This document shows, piece after piece, positions 55,524 through 64,000 of a stretch of DNA of 64,000 bases. Made by a program: the position numbers and the translations under genes. Origin of the DNA: Pectobacterium parmentieri (GTDB lineage Bacteria; Pseudomonadota; Gammaproteobacteria; Enterobacterales; Enterobacteriaceae); contig NZ_CP015749.1 in assembly GCF_001742145.1 (NCBI RefSeq), forward strand, positions 3,100,001-3,164,000, in the 5' to 3' direction. The notes under the pieces were generated by a model. It was not told the DNA's origin and did not search any database. It saw nothing but the letters and a program-made list of their open reading frames with translations. Positions within the stretch are counted from its first letter, which is position 1. Each line of letters starts with the position of its first letter.

Positions 55524-56165
55524 ATGGAACAGAATAAAGGCTTTTGGTACGCCGACTGGTCATTCCCGATTTTCGTCGGCCTGCTCTCTTCCGGCGTTTT
55601 CGCCGGGACACATATGTATTACCTGTACGGCATTGGCGCGTTTAATGAAGTCGCGTTCGTATCAATGCTGCGTGCCGGGATGGATACCGGTGTCTACGGT
55701 GCGGTAGCGGCATTCGGTGCCAGTTTCCTGTTCGCCCGTATTATCGAGGGTTCACTGGTGGGGATCCTTGATATCGGCGGCGCAATCCAGACCGGTGTGG
55801 GTCTCGGCGTTCCGGCACTATTACTCGGTGCAGGTTTTGTGTTCCCGGTTGCGAACTTTGTTGCTTCTCTGGCGACGGGTCTGGTGATCGGTTTGGCGAT
55901 TGGCTACCTGATTATTCTGGCTCGTAAATTTACTATCAACCAAAGCGACTCTACCTACGGTGCAGATGTGATGATGGGCGCGGGTAACGCCTCTGGTCGC
56001 TTCCTTGGCCCGTTGATCATTCTCAGCGCGATGACAGCTTCAATTCCAATCGGCATCGGTTCTTTAGTAGGCGCACTGCTGTTCTATCTCTGGCAAAAGC
56101 CGATCACCGGAGGCGCGATCTTGGGGGCGATGCTGCTGGGCTCCCTCTTCCCAATCGCCCTCTGA
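55524..56165 (+). CDS. DUF4310 family membrane protein
   Basis: A 213-residue, Gly/Ala-rich membrane protein with five to six segments. It has GGAIQTGVGLGVPALLLGAG, YGADVMMGAGNASGRFLGPLIILSAM and ends GAILGAMLLGSLFPIAL. It is probably the second half of the permease with DUF4311. AAGGAAAGACG lies before the ATG, nine bases after the preceding stop. The transporter substrate is inferred from the catabolic genes downstream. Confidence 0.85.
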   Translation: MEQNKGFWYADWSFPIFVGLLSSGVFAGTHMYYLYGIGAFNEVAFVSMLRAGMDTGVYGAVAAFGASFLFARIIEGSLVGILDIGGAIQTGVGLGVPALLLGAGFVFPVANFVASLATGLVIGLAIGYLIILARKFTINQSDSTYGADVMMGAGNASGRFLGPLIILSAMTASIPIGIGSLVGALLFYLWQKPITGGAILGAMLLGSLFPIAL

Positions 56166-56207
56166 CACACACGGGCACTGAGGTGCCCGTTACTACTGGA
56201 GATATGT

Positions 56208-57341
56208 ATGTTTGATTTACTCCTGCGCCGGGCGCGTCTGGCTGACGACACAGTAACGGATATTGCCATCAAGTCAGGGAAAATCGCCGCATTGGGGGAG
56301 ATCCACGGCGCGGCACTCAAAACCATCAACCTACACGCAGCGCACTACGTGAGTGCCGGCTGGATCGATTCCCATGTGCACTGCTACCCGCACTCCCCAA
56401 TCTACCACGACCAGCCAGACAGTGTGGGGATCGCCACTGGCGTAACCACCGTCATTGATGCTGGCAGCACCGGCGCTGATGACGTGGATGATTTTTATAC
56501 GATTACTCGCCAGGCAGTAACCGAGGTATACGCGCTGCTGAATATCTCTCGCGTAGGGCTTATCGCGCAGAATGAACTGGCCGATATGGCCAATATTGAT
56601 GCCGAGGCCGTGCGCGATGCAGTGAAGCGCCACCCCCATTTTATCGTCGGTTTGAAAGCGCGGATGAGCAGTAGCGTGGTCGGCGAGAACGGTATCGCAC
56701 CTCTGGAGCGCGCGAAGGCAATTCAGAAAGCAAACGGCGAACTACCATTAATGGTACACATTGGTAACAACCCGCCGCACCTTGATGAAATTGCCGATCT
56801 GCTGACCACAGGGGACATCATTACCCACTGCTATAACGGCAAACCGAATCGTATTCTCACCCCTAGCGGTGAGCTGCGAGCATCGGTGGCGCGTGCGATT
56901 GCGCGCGGTGTACGGCTGGATGTCGGACATGGCAGCGCCAGTTTCAGCTTTGCCGTGGCGCAGCAGGCGATAGCCTTGGGGATTTTGCCACAAACCATCA
57001 GTTCCGATATCTACTGTCGCAATCGCATCGACGGCCCGGTGCGAACGCTTGCAAACGTAATGTCCAAATTCCTCGCCATTGGTCTATCACTGCCACAGGT
57101 CATTGCCTGTGTGACTGGCAATGCCGCCGCCGCCCTGCATCTGGAGTGTAAAGGTCAGCTTATCGCTGGTTATGACGCCGACCTGACGATCTTCGATCTA
57201 CGCAAACAACCAATACGATTTACCGACGCGGAAAACGACAGTTTGCAGGCTGACCAGTTACTTACGCCATTGGCTGCCATTCGTATGGGAAAAATCTATC
57301 TGACCGAACAAGGGAGTGCAGAACATGCCTTCGATTTATGA
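56208..57341 (+). CDS. Amidohydrolase/deacetylase (COG3964-like)
   Basis: A 377-residue metal-dependent amidohydrolase. Metal ligands are visible in DSHVHCYPH (HxH), the probably carbamylated Lys of GLKARMSSSVVG, His in LMVHIGNNPP, His in IITHCYNG, and the catalytic Asp in TISSDIYCRN. Relatives deacetylate N-acetyl amino acids or similar small amides. In this operon it would remove an acyl group from an amino-sugar acid before ammonia elimination. It starts behind GGAGATATGT and overlaps the next gene by 17 bases. Confidence 0.88.
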   Translation: MFDLLLRRARLADDTVTDIAIKSGKIAALGEIHGAALKTINLHAAHYVSAGWIDSHVHCYPHSPIYHDQPDSVGIATGVTTVIDAGSTGADDVDDFYTITRQAVTEVYALLNISRVGLIAQNELADMANIDAEAVRDAVKRHPHFIVGLKARMSSSVVGENGIAPLERAKAIQKANGELPLMVHIGNNPPHLDEIADLLTTGDIITHCYNGKPNRILTPSGELRASVARAIARGVRLDVGHGSASFSFAVAQQAIALGILPQTISSDIYCRNRIDGPVRTLANVMSKFLAIGLSLPQVIACVTGNAAAALHLECKGQLIAGYDADLTIFDLRKQPIRFTDAENDSLQADQLLTPLAAIRMGKIYLTEQGSAEHAFDL

Positions 57342-58443
57342 AAAGTATCAGTTAAAACGCGTCATCAATGCCTCGGGGCGCATGACCGTACTCGGTGTTT
57401 CCACGCCACGTCCAGACGTGGTGGATGCGGTATTAAGTGGCATGAACCACTACTTCGAAATGAAAGATCTGGTGAACAAAACCGGTGAATACATCGCCAG
57501 GCTGTTAGAGGTTGAAGGCGCAACCGTGGTGTCATGCGCATCGGCAGGAATTGCCCAATCTGTTGCGGCAGTGCTGGTACGCGACAGCGACTGGCTGCTG
57601 GAAAACCTGCACAGCACGGTGATGGATAACAACGAAATCGTACTACCACGCGGCCATAACGTTAACTTCGGGGCACCAGTCAGCACCATGGTTACGCTGG
57701 GCGGAGGAAAAGTCGTGGAAGCGGGCTACGCCAACGAGTGCTCAGCAGACCAACTGGCGGCGGCAATTTCATCACGCACAGCGGCAATCCTCTACATTAA
57801 ATCCCACCACTGTGTACAAAAGAGCATGCTCAGCGTTGAACAGGCCGCTGCGGTGGCGCACAAACACAACTTGCCGCTGATTGTCGATGCGGCAGCGGAA
57901 GAAGATTTACAGTGCTACTACCGTGCTGGAGCCGACCTGGTTATTTACAGCGGTGCGAAGGCGATTGAAGGACCAACCAGCGGGCTGGTGATCGGTAAAA
58001 CACAGTATGTGGAGTGGGTAAAACGCCAGACGGCAGGTATTGGCCGCGCGATGAAGGTAGGCAAAGAAGGCATCCTCGGCCTGACTTGCGCCATCGAGCA
58101 CTACCTCAGCACAAGTAAAGAGAGTGGCGCGGAAATGGTCGCCAAAATGACGCCGTTTCTTGAACATCTCAATACCCTGAAGGGCGTTAGCGCCCGTGTA
58201 GTGTGGGACAGCGCCGGGCGCGATATTGCCCGCAGCGAAATAAAATTTGATGAAGCCACTACTGGTATTGCCACTGGTGAACTGGTTAGCGCCCTAAAAC
58301 AAGGAGAATACGCTATCTACTTCCGTGGCTACAAAACCAATGAAGGGATTATCGAAGCCGATGTACGCAGCGTGACGGCCGACCAGTTAGAAATCGTTTA
58401 CCGCCGTATCGCCGAAGAATTGAACAAGGAGCACACAGCATGA
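57325..58443 (+). CDS. DgaE-like PLP-dependent ammonia-lyase
   Basis: A 372-residue SelA-like aminotransferase-fold enzyme. It begins YEKYQLKRVINASGRMTVLGVS and carries IYSGAKAIEGPTSGLVIG with the PLP lysine, as in DgaE (D-glucosaminate-6-phosphate ammonia-lyase of Salmonella). It should convert an amino-sugar acid phosphate to 2-keto-3-deoxy-6-phosphogluconate and NH3. The ATG at 57325 has GGGAG eight bases upstream. Its stop overlaps the aldolase start as ATGA. Confidence 0.87.
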   Translation: MPSIYEKYQLKRVINASGRMTVLGVSTPRPDVVDAVLSGMNHYFEMKDLVNKTGEYIARLLEVEGATVVSCASAGIAQSVAAVLVRDSDWLLENLHSTVMDNNEIVLPRGHNVNFGAPVSTMVTLGGGKVVEAGYANECSADQLAAAISSRTAAILYIKSHHCVQKSMLSVEQAAAVAHKHNLPLIVDAAAEEDLQCYYRAGADLVIYSGAKAIEGPTSGLVIGKTQYVEWVKRQTAGIGRAMKVGKEGILGLTCAIEHYLSTSKESGAEMVAKMTPFLEHLNTLKGVSARVVWDSAGRDIARSEIKFDEATTGIATGELVSALKQGEYAIYFRGYKTNEGIIEADVRSVTADQLEIVYRRIAEELNKEHTA

Positions 58444-59177
58444 AACTGACGCCAAATTTTTACCGTGACCGTGTATGCCTGAATGTGCTGGCGGGCAGCA
58501 AAGAGAACGCCAGTGAAATTTACGACGCTGCCGAAGGGCATGTACTGGTAGGTGTGCTGTCAAAAAACTACCCGGATGTGGCAAGCGCCGTGGCGGATAT
58601 GCGTGATTATGCCGAACGTATCAACAACGCGCTATCTATTGGCCTTGGAGCAGGCGATCCGAGCCAATCGGCGATGGTCAGCCTCATCGCCCGTGAAGTA
58701 CAACCGCAACACGTCAATCAGGTATTTACTGGTGTGGCAACCAGCCGCGCACTGCTGAGCCAAAACGACACCGTGGTGAACGGACTGGTGTCGCCAACCG
58801 GTACGCCAGGTCTGGTAAAAATTTCCACCGGGCCACTCAGCAGCCAGACAACAGACGGCATCGTGCCAGTCGATACCGCGATTGCCCTGCTAAAGGATAT
58901 GGGCGGTAGCTCGATTAAATACTTCCCGATGGGCGGCCTGAAATGCCGTGATGAGTATCAGGCCGTCGCTGAAGCCTGTGCGCGTAACGGGTTCTGGCTG
59001 GAGCCGACTGGCGGAATCGATCTGGATAATTATAGTGAGATCTTACAAATCGCTCTGGATGCAGGGGTCAGCAAAATCATTCCGCACATTTATAGCTCTA
59101 TTATTGATAAGGTGAGCGGCAACACTCGTCCATCCGATGTTCGCCAACTGCTGGCAATGACCAAAGCGCGAGTGTAA
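58440..59177 (+). CDS. KDGP aldolase family protein (DgaF-like)
   Basis: A 245-residue class I aldolase that should split KDGP into pyruvate and glyceraldehyde-3-phosphate. It has LGAGDPSQSAMVSLIAREVQPQHVNQVF, SPTGTPGLVKISTGPLS, and YFPMGGLKCRDEYQAVAEACARNGFWLEPTGGIDL. The Lys in GLKCR is a good Schiff-base candidate. It shares an ATGA overlap with the DgaE-like gene. Confidence 0.88.
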   Translation: MKLTPNFYRDRVCLNVLAGSKENASEIYDAAEGHVLVGVLSKNYPDVASAVADMRDYAERINNALSIGLGAGDPSQSAMVSLIAREVQPQHVNQVFTGVATSRALLSQNDTVVNGLVSPTGTPGLVKISTGPLSSQTTDGIVPVDTAIALLKDMGGSSIKYFPMGGLKCRDEYQAVAEACARNGFWLEPTGGIDLDNYSEILQIALDAGVSKIIPHIYSSIIDKVSGNTRPSDVRQLLAMTKARV

Positions 59178-59213
59178 CGGGCTCAGGACTTAAGACTACG
59201 CGAGGAGACCGAC

Positions 59214-61124
59214 GTGCGATTCCCTAACCAACGTTTAGCGCAACTATTTATAATGTTGCAGAACGAGACGCTACCACAGGATGAGTTGGCACAACGGCTA
59301 TCGGTGTCCACGCGTACCGTTCGCGCAGATATCACTGCATTAAACGCGCTGCTGGAACAACACGGTGCACAGTTTATTCTGACGCGTGGTAGCGGTTATC
59401 AGTTGAAAATCGACGATGAAACGCGTTACCAGACGTTACAAACCACCCGCTCGCGCGCACTGCGCATCCCCCGTAGCGGGCAGGAACGCGTGCAATATCT
59501 GGTGGTCAGGTTTCTGACCTCAGCGTTCTCCCTCAAACTTGAAGACCTGGCGGACGAATGGTTTGTCAGTCGTGCCACGTTGCAAAATGATATGGCCGAA
59601 GTGCGAGAGAGACTCTCCCGCTACCAATTAATACTGGAGACGCGTCCGCGCCACGGCATGAAGCTGTTTGGCAGTGAAATGTCTCTGCGCGCCTGTCTGA
59701 CCGATCTGCTATGGGAACTGACACAACAGAGCACGAAAAGCCCGCTGCTCACTGAAGAAACACTTAATCTGGGTGTACCAGAGGCGCTTGCAGCTATCTT
59801 ACATGACTGTTTTAGTCAGCATCACATTCGCCTCACCGATGAGGGAGATTTGTTTATTCGCCTCTACTGTGCGGTGGCGATACGTCGCATCAGCGAAGGC
59901 TACCCCTTATCGGAATTTAGCGCCGAGGATGGTGATGACAACGTGCGTGACGCCGCGAAGGATATTTCGGCAGCGTTGCAACAATTGGCGGGGAAACCGC
60001 TGGCTGCCGCTGAAGAACACTGGCTGCGGGTACATATTGCCGGGCGGCGTGTACAGGAACTCGTACCAAGCACCATCAGTGCCGATGACGATGAAACGCT
60101 GGTGAACTACATCCTCGGCTATATCAACACACACTATAACTACAACCTGCAAGATGATGCGCAACTGCACGCAGATTTGCTGACACATATCAAGACCATG
60201 ATCACCCGCGTGCGTTACCAGATAATGCTTCCTAATCCACTGTTGGATAACATCAAACAGCACTATCCGATGGCATGGGATATGACGCTGGCGGCAGTCT
60301 CAAGCTGGGGAAAATACACGCCATATGTGATCAGCGAAAACGAGATAGGCTTCCTGGTATTGCATATCGGTGTTGGTCTTGAACGGCATTACAATATCGG
60401 CTACCAGCGCCAGCCACACGTGTTACTCGTGTGCGATGCCGGTAATGCAATGGTCCGGATGATTGAAGCGGTGCTGGTGCGTAAGTATCCGCAGATCATC
60501 GTTACGCGTACCGTTACTCTGCGCGAATATGAACAGTGTGGGGGCATTGTCGAAGATTTTGTGATTTCCACAGCACGTATTAGCGAAAAAGATAAACCCG
60601 TAGTTACCATCGCACCTTTCCCTACCGACTATCAGTTAGAACAGATCGGTAAGCGAGTGCTGGTGGATCGCACTCGACCGTGGATGCTAGAGAAGTATTT
60701 CGACGCGGCGCATTTTCGTATTATTGATGGCACGATCGATCAGCAAACGCTGTTTACTACCCTGTGCGATCAGTTGCGTGATGAAGGTTTTGTCGATACA
60801 GCGTTCCTCGATTCAGTGGTCGAGCGTGAAGCGATTGTCAGCACTTTGTTTGGCGAAGGGATTGCGCTGCCGCATTCACTGGGCCTGCTGGCGCAAAAAA
60901 CCGTAGTCTATACCGTATTAGCCCCGCAGGGGATCCAATGGGGAGAAGAAACCGCACATGTGATCTTTTTACTGGCGATTAGCAAACGCGAGTATGAAGA
61001 GGCAATGGCTATCTACGATATCTTTGTCACCTTCCTGCGTGAACGCGCCACGGCAAGATTGTGTGCCTGTACAGATTTTGCAGCATTCAAGACGATAGCA
61101 ATGGAATGTGTCAGCCGTTTTTGA
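59214..61124 (+). CDS. PRD-type transcriptional regulator with EIIB and EIIA domains
   Basis: A 636-residue activator or antiterminator. An N-terminal HTH (ETLPQDELAQRLSVSTRTVRADITALNALL) is followed by a Mga-like helix set, two PRDs (about 190-400), an EIIB-like domain with VCDAGNAMVRM (Cys407) and a C-terminal EIIA-like domain with IALPHSLGLL (His554). Such proteins respond to phosphorylation by HPr and EII proteins. GTG at 59214 follows GAGGAGACCGAC. It closes the operon, so it probably controls the transport and catabolic genes. Confidence 0.93.
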   Translation: MRFPNQRLAQLFIMLQNETLPQDELAQRLSVSTRTVRADITALNALLEQHGAQFILTRGSGYQLKIDDETRYQTLQTTRSRALRIPRSGQERVQYLVVRFLTSAFSLKLEDLADEWFVSRATLQNDMAEVRERLSRYQLILETRPRHGMKLFGSEMSLRACLTDLLWELTQQSTKSPLLTEETLNLGVPEALAAILHDCFSQHHIRLTDEGDLFIRLYCAVAIRRISEGYPLSEFSAEDGDDNVRDAAKDISAALQQLAGKPLAAAEEHWLRVHIAGRRVQELVPSTISADDDETLVNYILGYINTHYNYNLQDDAQLHADLLTHIKTMITRVRYQIMLPNPLLDNIKQHYPMAWDMTLAAVSSWGKYTPYVISENEIGFLVLHIGVGLERHYNIGYQRQPHVLLVCDAGNAMVRMIEAVLVRKYPQIIVTRTVTLREYEQCGGIVEDFVISTARISEKDKPVVTIAPFPTDYQLEQIGKRVLVDRTRPWMLEKYFDAAHFRIIDGTIDQQTLFTTLCDQLRDEGFVDTAFLDSVVEREAIVSTLFGEGIALPHSLGLLAQKTVVYTVLAPQGIQWGEETAHVIFLLAISKREYEEAMAIYDIFVTFLRERATARLCACTDFAAFKTIAMECVSRF

Positions 61125-61843
61125 GAACAGTTATCCCAAGATGACAATGAAGAAATATGTCACCCGCCAGATGCCGTACTCCCATTGTGAAACCGAAAAA
61201 ATAATTTTAAATAAAATACCGATGTCGCCCCCTTCAGCGTAAGGATCACCAGCGATAGTTCTAAGATCCCCCCATAAAGCAGCGGCATTGCGAGTAAAAA
61301 ATGACGTTATTCTTAATCAAAATGTGCTATCTGGTGGCAAAGGTTATATTAGCTTAGCCACATCAATAAGTAGACGAGAGTCTACTTATTCATTTGCTAC
61401 CCTTTAATGTTCTCAATACACTAAAAATTAAGAGATTTTTAAGAAAAAACTACCGTACTTAATAAACGGTTATGGTTAAAGGGATAATTCGCAAGCAAGT
61501 GCAAGCAGATAGAAGAAAGCAGGATTAAATCGAAACGTTTCGCTGTTTATTTTAAAGAAGCATATTATATACAATAAAATAGTTAACTATTTATTTTAAC
61601 TTGATTTTCCAATTTTTCGTGAAAAATAGAAAATGTTTCTTATTCTCCATTCACGGAAAATCAATGCTACCTTATTGTTTTACTCACCGTAACCGTTCGT
61701 GGGGAATAATCTAGCGCAATCGGTTGCATTGAGAAAAATGATACTATCGTTGTTAATAACAACAATTTTTCTTTTATCATTATTTTCTACTGGAAAATAC
61801 GCGCGTCTACTTTTCTGGCCAGATAATCAACAATGATTCAAAC
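61125..61843. other. AT-rich gap with orphan LacI-type operator
   Basis: About 700 bases without a gene. CGAAACGTTTCG (61531-61542), flanked by AAAT and CTGTTT, is a perfect palindrome like RbsR/LacI-family operators, yet no sugar operon starts here. Long A/T runs surround it. Confidence 0.5.
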
Positions 61844-62236
61844 TTATGATGCCAAATTTGTTGAAGGCTCAACCGTATCTTGGTTCAGGATCAACAAGGA
61901 AAGCACCCGGTTTTCAACGTTCAGCTTAGAAAAAGACAGCGTGCTTAGCTGCTTTTTGGTAAAGCCATCAGACAGCAGATCCGAAACCACGCGCGTACTC
62001 AACACGTTGGCATTCGTTATAAAGTCGTGATAGGCAAACTTAACATTGATAGGTAGCACATCATCAATTGAGACGGGCGTATTCATTTCAGCACGCAATC
62101 CAAAATGGGCGTTGAAGGCAGAATTCGCGCAGACGACTTTACATTTTTCGTCAATCACTGCCACAGCACGCCGATCATTCTGAACTGGTTGAGAAAGCAT
62201 GCCTAAAATCTCATTCCGGCCAAATATCAGACTCAT
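61844..62236 (-). CDS. PAS-like single-domain protein
   Basis: A 130-residue protein resembling a PAS sensory domain: RRAVAVIDEKCKVVCANSAFNAHFGLRAEMN is the typical PAS core, followed by DFITNANVLSTRVVSDLL. It has no kinase, GGDEF or HTH partner domain. It may be a sensor that works in trans or a relic of a larger sensor. Codon use looks normal, and no frameshift is seen. The ATG follows AGAGGAAACA. Confidence 0.6.
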   Translation of the reverse strand: MSLIFGRNEILGMLSQPVQNDRRAVAVIDEKCKVVCANSAFNAHFGLRAEMNTPVSIDDVLPINVKFAYHDFITNANVLSTRVVSDLLSDGFTKKQLSTLSFSKLNVENRVLSLLILNQDTVEPSTNLAS

Positions 62237-63136
62237 TGTTTCCTCTGCATCATGCTATGTAAAAAGATATCTCACAGCGCACCATGACCTCACGGCACAC
62301 CATTGATAAGCAATCAACCTACCGGAAAATAAAAGGTTTCCGGACTAATAGTGTTCTTACCTACCCTAGAAAATCACCTAACGAAAAGGGTGAATTTCGC
62401 TGACCGGAACCGTTTATCGGTTCTCAAGCTAGCGGGGCTAAAACACCTGCCGCCTTACTTGCGTCAGTGATGTTGGGTATATCTATGTTATTTATTTTTG
62501 GAAACCGGATATTTCTGAATAAGACACAAAAATAACATTTTACTTTTCTTTTTTGTCAGCAACTCGCTGAGCGGCATCTTTACTCTTTTTAAGGAGGCCT
62601 ACGGCTGTGCGATGAAGCCTACCTAGAGTGTAGATTATTCACACTTATCTGCTCGTTGATAATCGGATAAATCTACTTCATTAATAGCTACAGACAATTA
62701 ACAAATAGAACAAAATCTCAACACATCGAACACACTTGACGCGCTAAATAACTGGCCTGCGTAGGAATATACTCTGAACAGGATTTTTACTATCGGCTGA
62801 ATAAGCGGGATCTTTATACCTTTTGATCGTAAAGGGCGATCAAAAACTTGATAACAATAGATATAATCTATTGAAAACAATGAATTGATCGTTAATGACA
62901 TTATAACAGCATAGCTAATTCTGCCGTCTTCCATATTGTGACGTATATCACTTATCACATTTTAGTTACCACAAAAAAACTGTCTGTTTTCTGAACCAAA
63001 AGACTACCTTTTAAGTAACACCCCATTGCTTTTCCTGCATTGCGTGATCAATCGCGCAAAAAAGAAACAAAGATAACGAGTTAACTACAATTAACCATTA
63101 TTTGACATAGCATTAACATGTTTAAGGAGAAGCGCT
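62237..63136. other. Long acs leader region
   Basis: About 900 bases, AT-rich. A CRP site lies at 62934-62955 (separate entry). AAGGAGG occurs at 62590-62596 without a long frame behind it. An ORF of 86 codons on the minus strand (62698-62958) looks spurious. Confidence 0.5.
62934..62955 (+). promoter_or_regulatory. CRP site upstream of acs
   Basis: TGTGA-CGTATA-TCACT (62937-62952) matches CRP at nine of ten core positions, about 180 bp before the ATG of acs. In E. coli acs is CRP-activated. Confidence 0.7.
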
Positions 63137-64000
63137 ATGACACAACATAATAAACACGCCATTCCCGCCGCTATTGCGGAAAATGCACTGATTAATGCCC
63201 AGCAATACGAAAACATGTATCGGCTGTCCGTTGACGATCCCGCCACCTTTTGGGGTGAGCAGGGAAAGATCGTCGATTGGATCAAACCCTATGAAACGAT
63301 CAAGAACACCTCATTCGACCCAGGCCACATCCGTATTCGCTGGTTTGAGGACGGTACGCTTAATGTGGCAGCAAACTGTCTGGACCGCCATCTGGCCGAG
63401 CGTGGCGATCAAACCGCCATTATTTGGGAAGGCGATGACGCAACAGAAAGTAAGAAAGTTACCTATCGAGAGCTGCACCAATCTGTGTGCCGCTTCGCCA
63501 ATGTACTGAAGTCGCAGGGCGTCAAGAAAGGCGATGTCGTTGCCATTTATATGCCGATGGTGCCGGAAGCGGCTGTGGCAATGCTGGCCTGTGCCAGAAT
63601 CGGCGCGATTCACTCGGTGATCTTCGGAGGCTTCTCTCCCGAAGCTATTTCCGGGCGTATCATTGACTCCAGCGCCAAACTCGTTATCACCGCCGATGAA
63701 GGCGTTCGCGCCGGGCGTGTGATTCCGCTGAAGAAGAATATTGATGAAGCGCTAAAGAATCCGAACGTCACCACCATTTCCAGCGTTATCGTTTTCCGTC
63801 GCACGGGAAAGAACGGTGAATGGAAAGATGGGCGCGATCTGTGGTGGCACGATCTGGTTGAAAAAGCAGACGACCATTGCCCACCAGAAGAGATGAATGC
63901 GGAAGATCCGCTGTTTATCCTTTATACATCGGGTTCAACCGGCAAACCCAAAGGTGTATTGCATACCACTGGCGGCTATCTGGTTTATGCTGCACTGACC
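63137..64000 (+). CDS. acs: Acetyl-CoA synthetase, N-terminal 288 codons
   Basis: The first 288 codons of an AMP-forming acetate-CoA ligase, cut by the window edge. Visible blocks: [72 protein letters not shown] and the AMP-binding P-loop [15 protein letters not shown]. It scavenges acetate to acetyl-CoA. AAGGAGAAGCGCT lies before the ATG. Usual length is about 650 residues. Confidence 0.97.
   Translation, partial: MTQHNKHAIPAAIAENALINAQQYENMYRLSVDDPATFWGEQGKIVDWIKPYETIKNTSFDPGHIRIRWFEDGTLNVAANCLDRHLAERGDQTAIIWEGDDATESKKVTYRELHQSVCRFANVLKSQGVKKGDVVAIYMPMVPEAAVAMLACARIGAIHSVIFGGFSPEAISGRIIDSSAKLVITADEGVRAGRVIPLKKNIDEALKNPNVTTISSVIVFRRTGKNGEWKDGRDLWWHDLVEKADDHCPPEEMNAEDPLFILYTSGSTGKPKGVLHTTGGYLVYAALT

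Noticed and set aside
62698..62958. 86-codon minus-strand frame upstream of acs
   Set aside because: It overlaps the CRP site of acs, is AT-rich and has no recognisable domain.

Overview
The window is enterobacterial chromosome, most likely a soft-rot Pectobacterium. The evidence is the block grpE / nadK / recN / bamE / rnfH-ratA / smpB / ssrA in the E. coli order, plus galactan, oligogalacturonide and xyloside utilisation genes typical of plant-pathogenic Pectobacteriaceae. The species is inferred, not proven.

Layout. 1-5 kb: the 5' end of a GH53 endogalactanase gene and a MalK-type sugar ABC transporter, all on the minus strand. 5-9 kb: nudK, a 4-OT tautomerase, a short array of immunity-like genes without a toxin (one is Imm53) and mntH. 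9-14.8 kb: core genes, with a readable sigma-32 promoter (grpE), two LexA boxes (recN) and tmRNA. 14.8 to about 33.8 kb: a mosaic island at the 3' end of ssrA. It holds a P4-type integrase with iterated sites in front of it, a decayed SIR2-like defence gene carrying a C13 tract, and an ATPase gene between inverted IS-end-like repeats. It also holds a Phd/RelE pair whose toxin has an amber codon, AbiE, the complete aerobactin locus (iucABCD-iutA plus a divergent shiF-like exporter), ParDE, Fic with a fused wHTH-YhfG antitoxin, and DUF1493. The GC-rich aerobactin block sits between two direct copies of a small gene of unknown function.

34-53 kb: mostly ordinary metabolism. It includes a LysE exporter, a GNAT enzyme, a xyloside symporter with a GH43 enzyme, NifJ, cytochrome b561, a nitrilase-family amidase and an L,D-transpeptidase. 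MetY, UxuB, a KdgR-boxed TogT-like oligogalacturonide transporter and an AI-2E family protein follow.

53.6-61.1 kb: the most interesting region. Nine co-directional genes encode a small PRD protein, a glycine-rich SFCGS protein, DUF4312, DUF4311 and DUF4310, a COG3964-type amidohydrolase, a DgaE-like PLP ammonia-lyase, a KDGP aldolase and a PRD/EIIB/EIIA transcription regulator. The catabolic genes point to an N-acylated amino-sugar acid that is degraded to pyruvate and glyceraldehyde-3-phosphate. No classical PTS or ABC permease is present, so the DUF4310/4311/4312/SFCGS module is probably an uncharacterised, possibly PTS-linked, transporter.

61.1-64 kb: long AT-rich non-coding stretches, one PAS-like small protein and the 5' part of acs behind a good CRP site.
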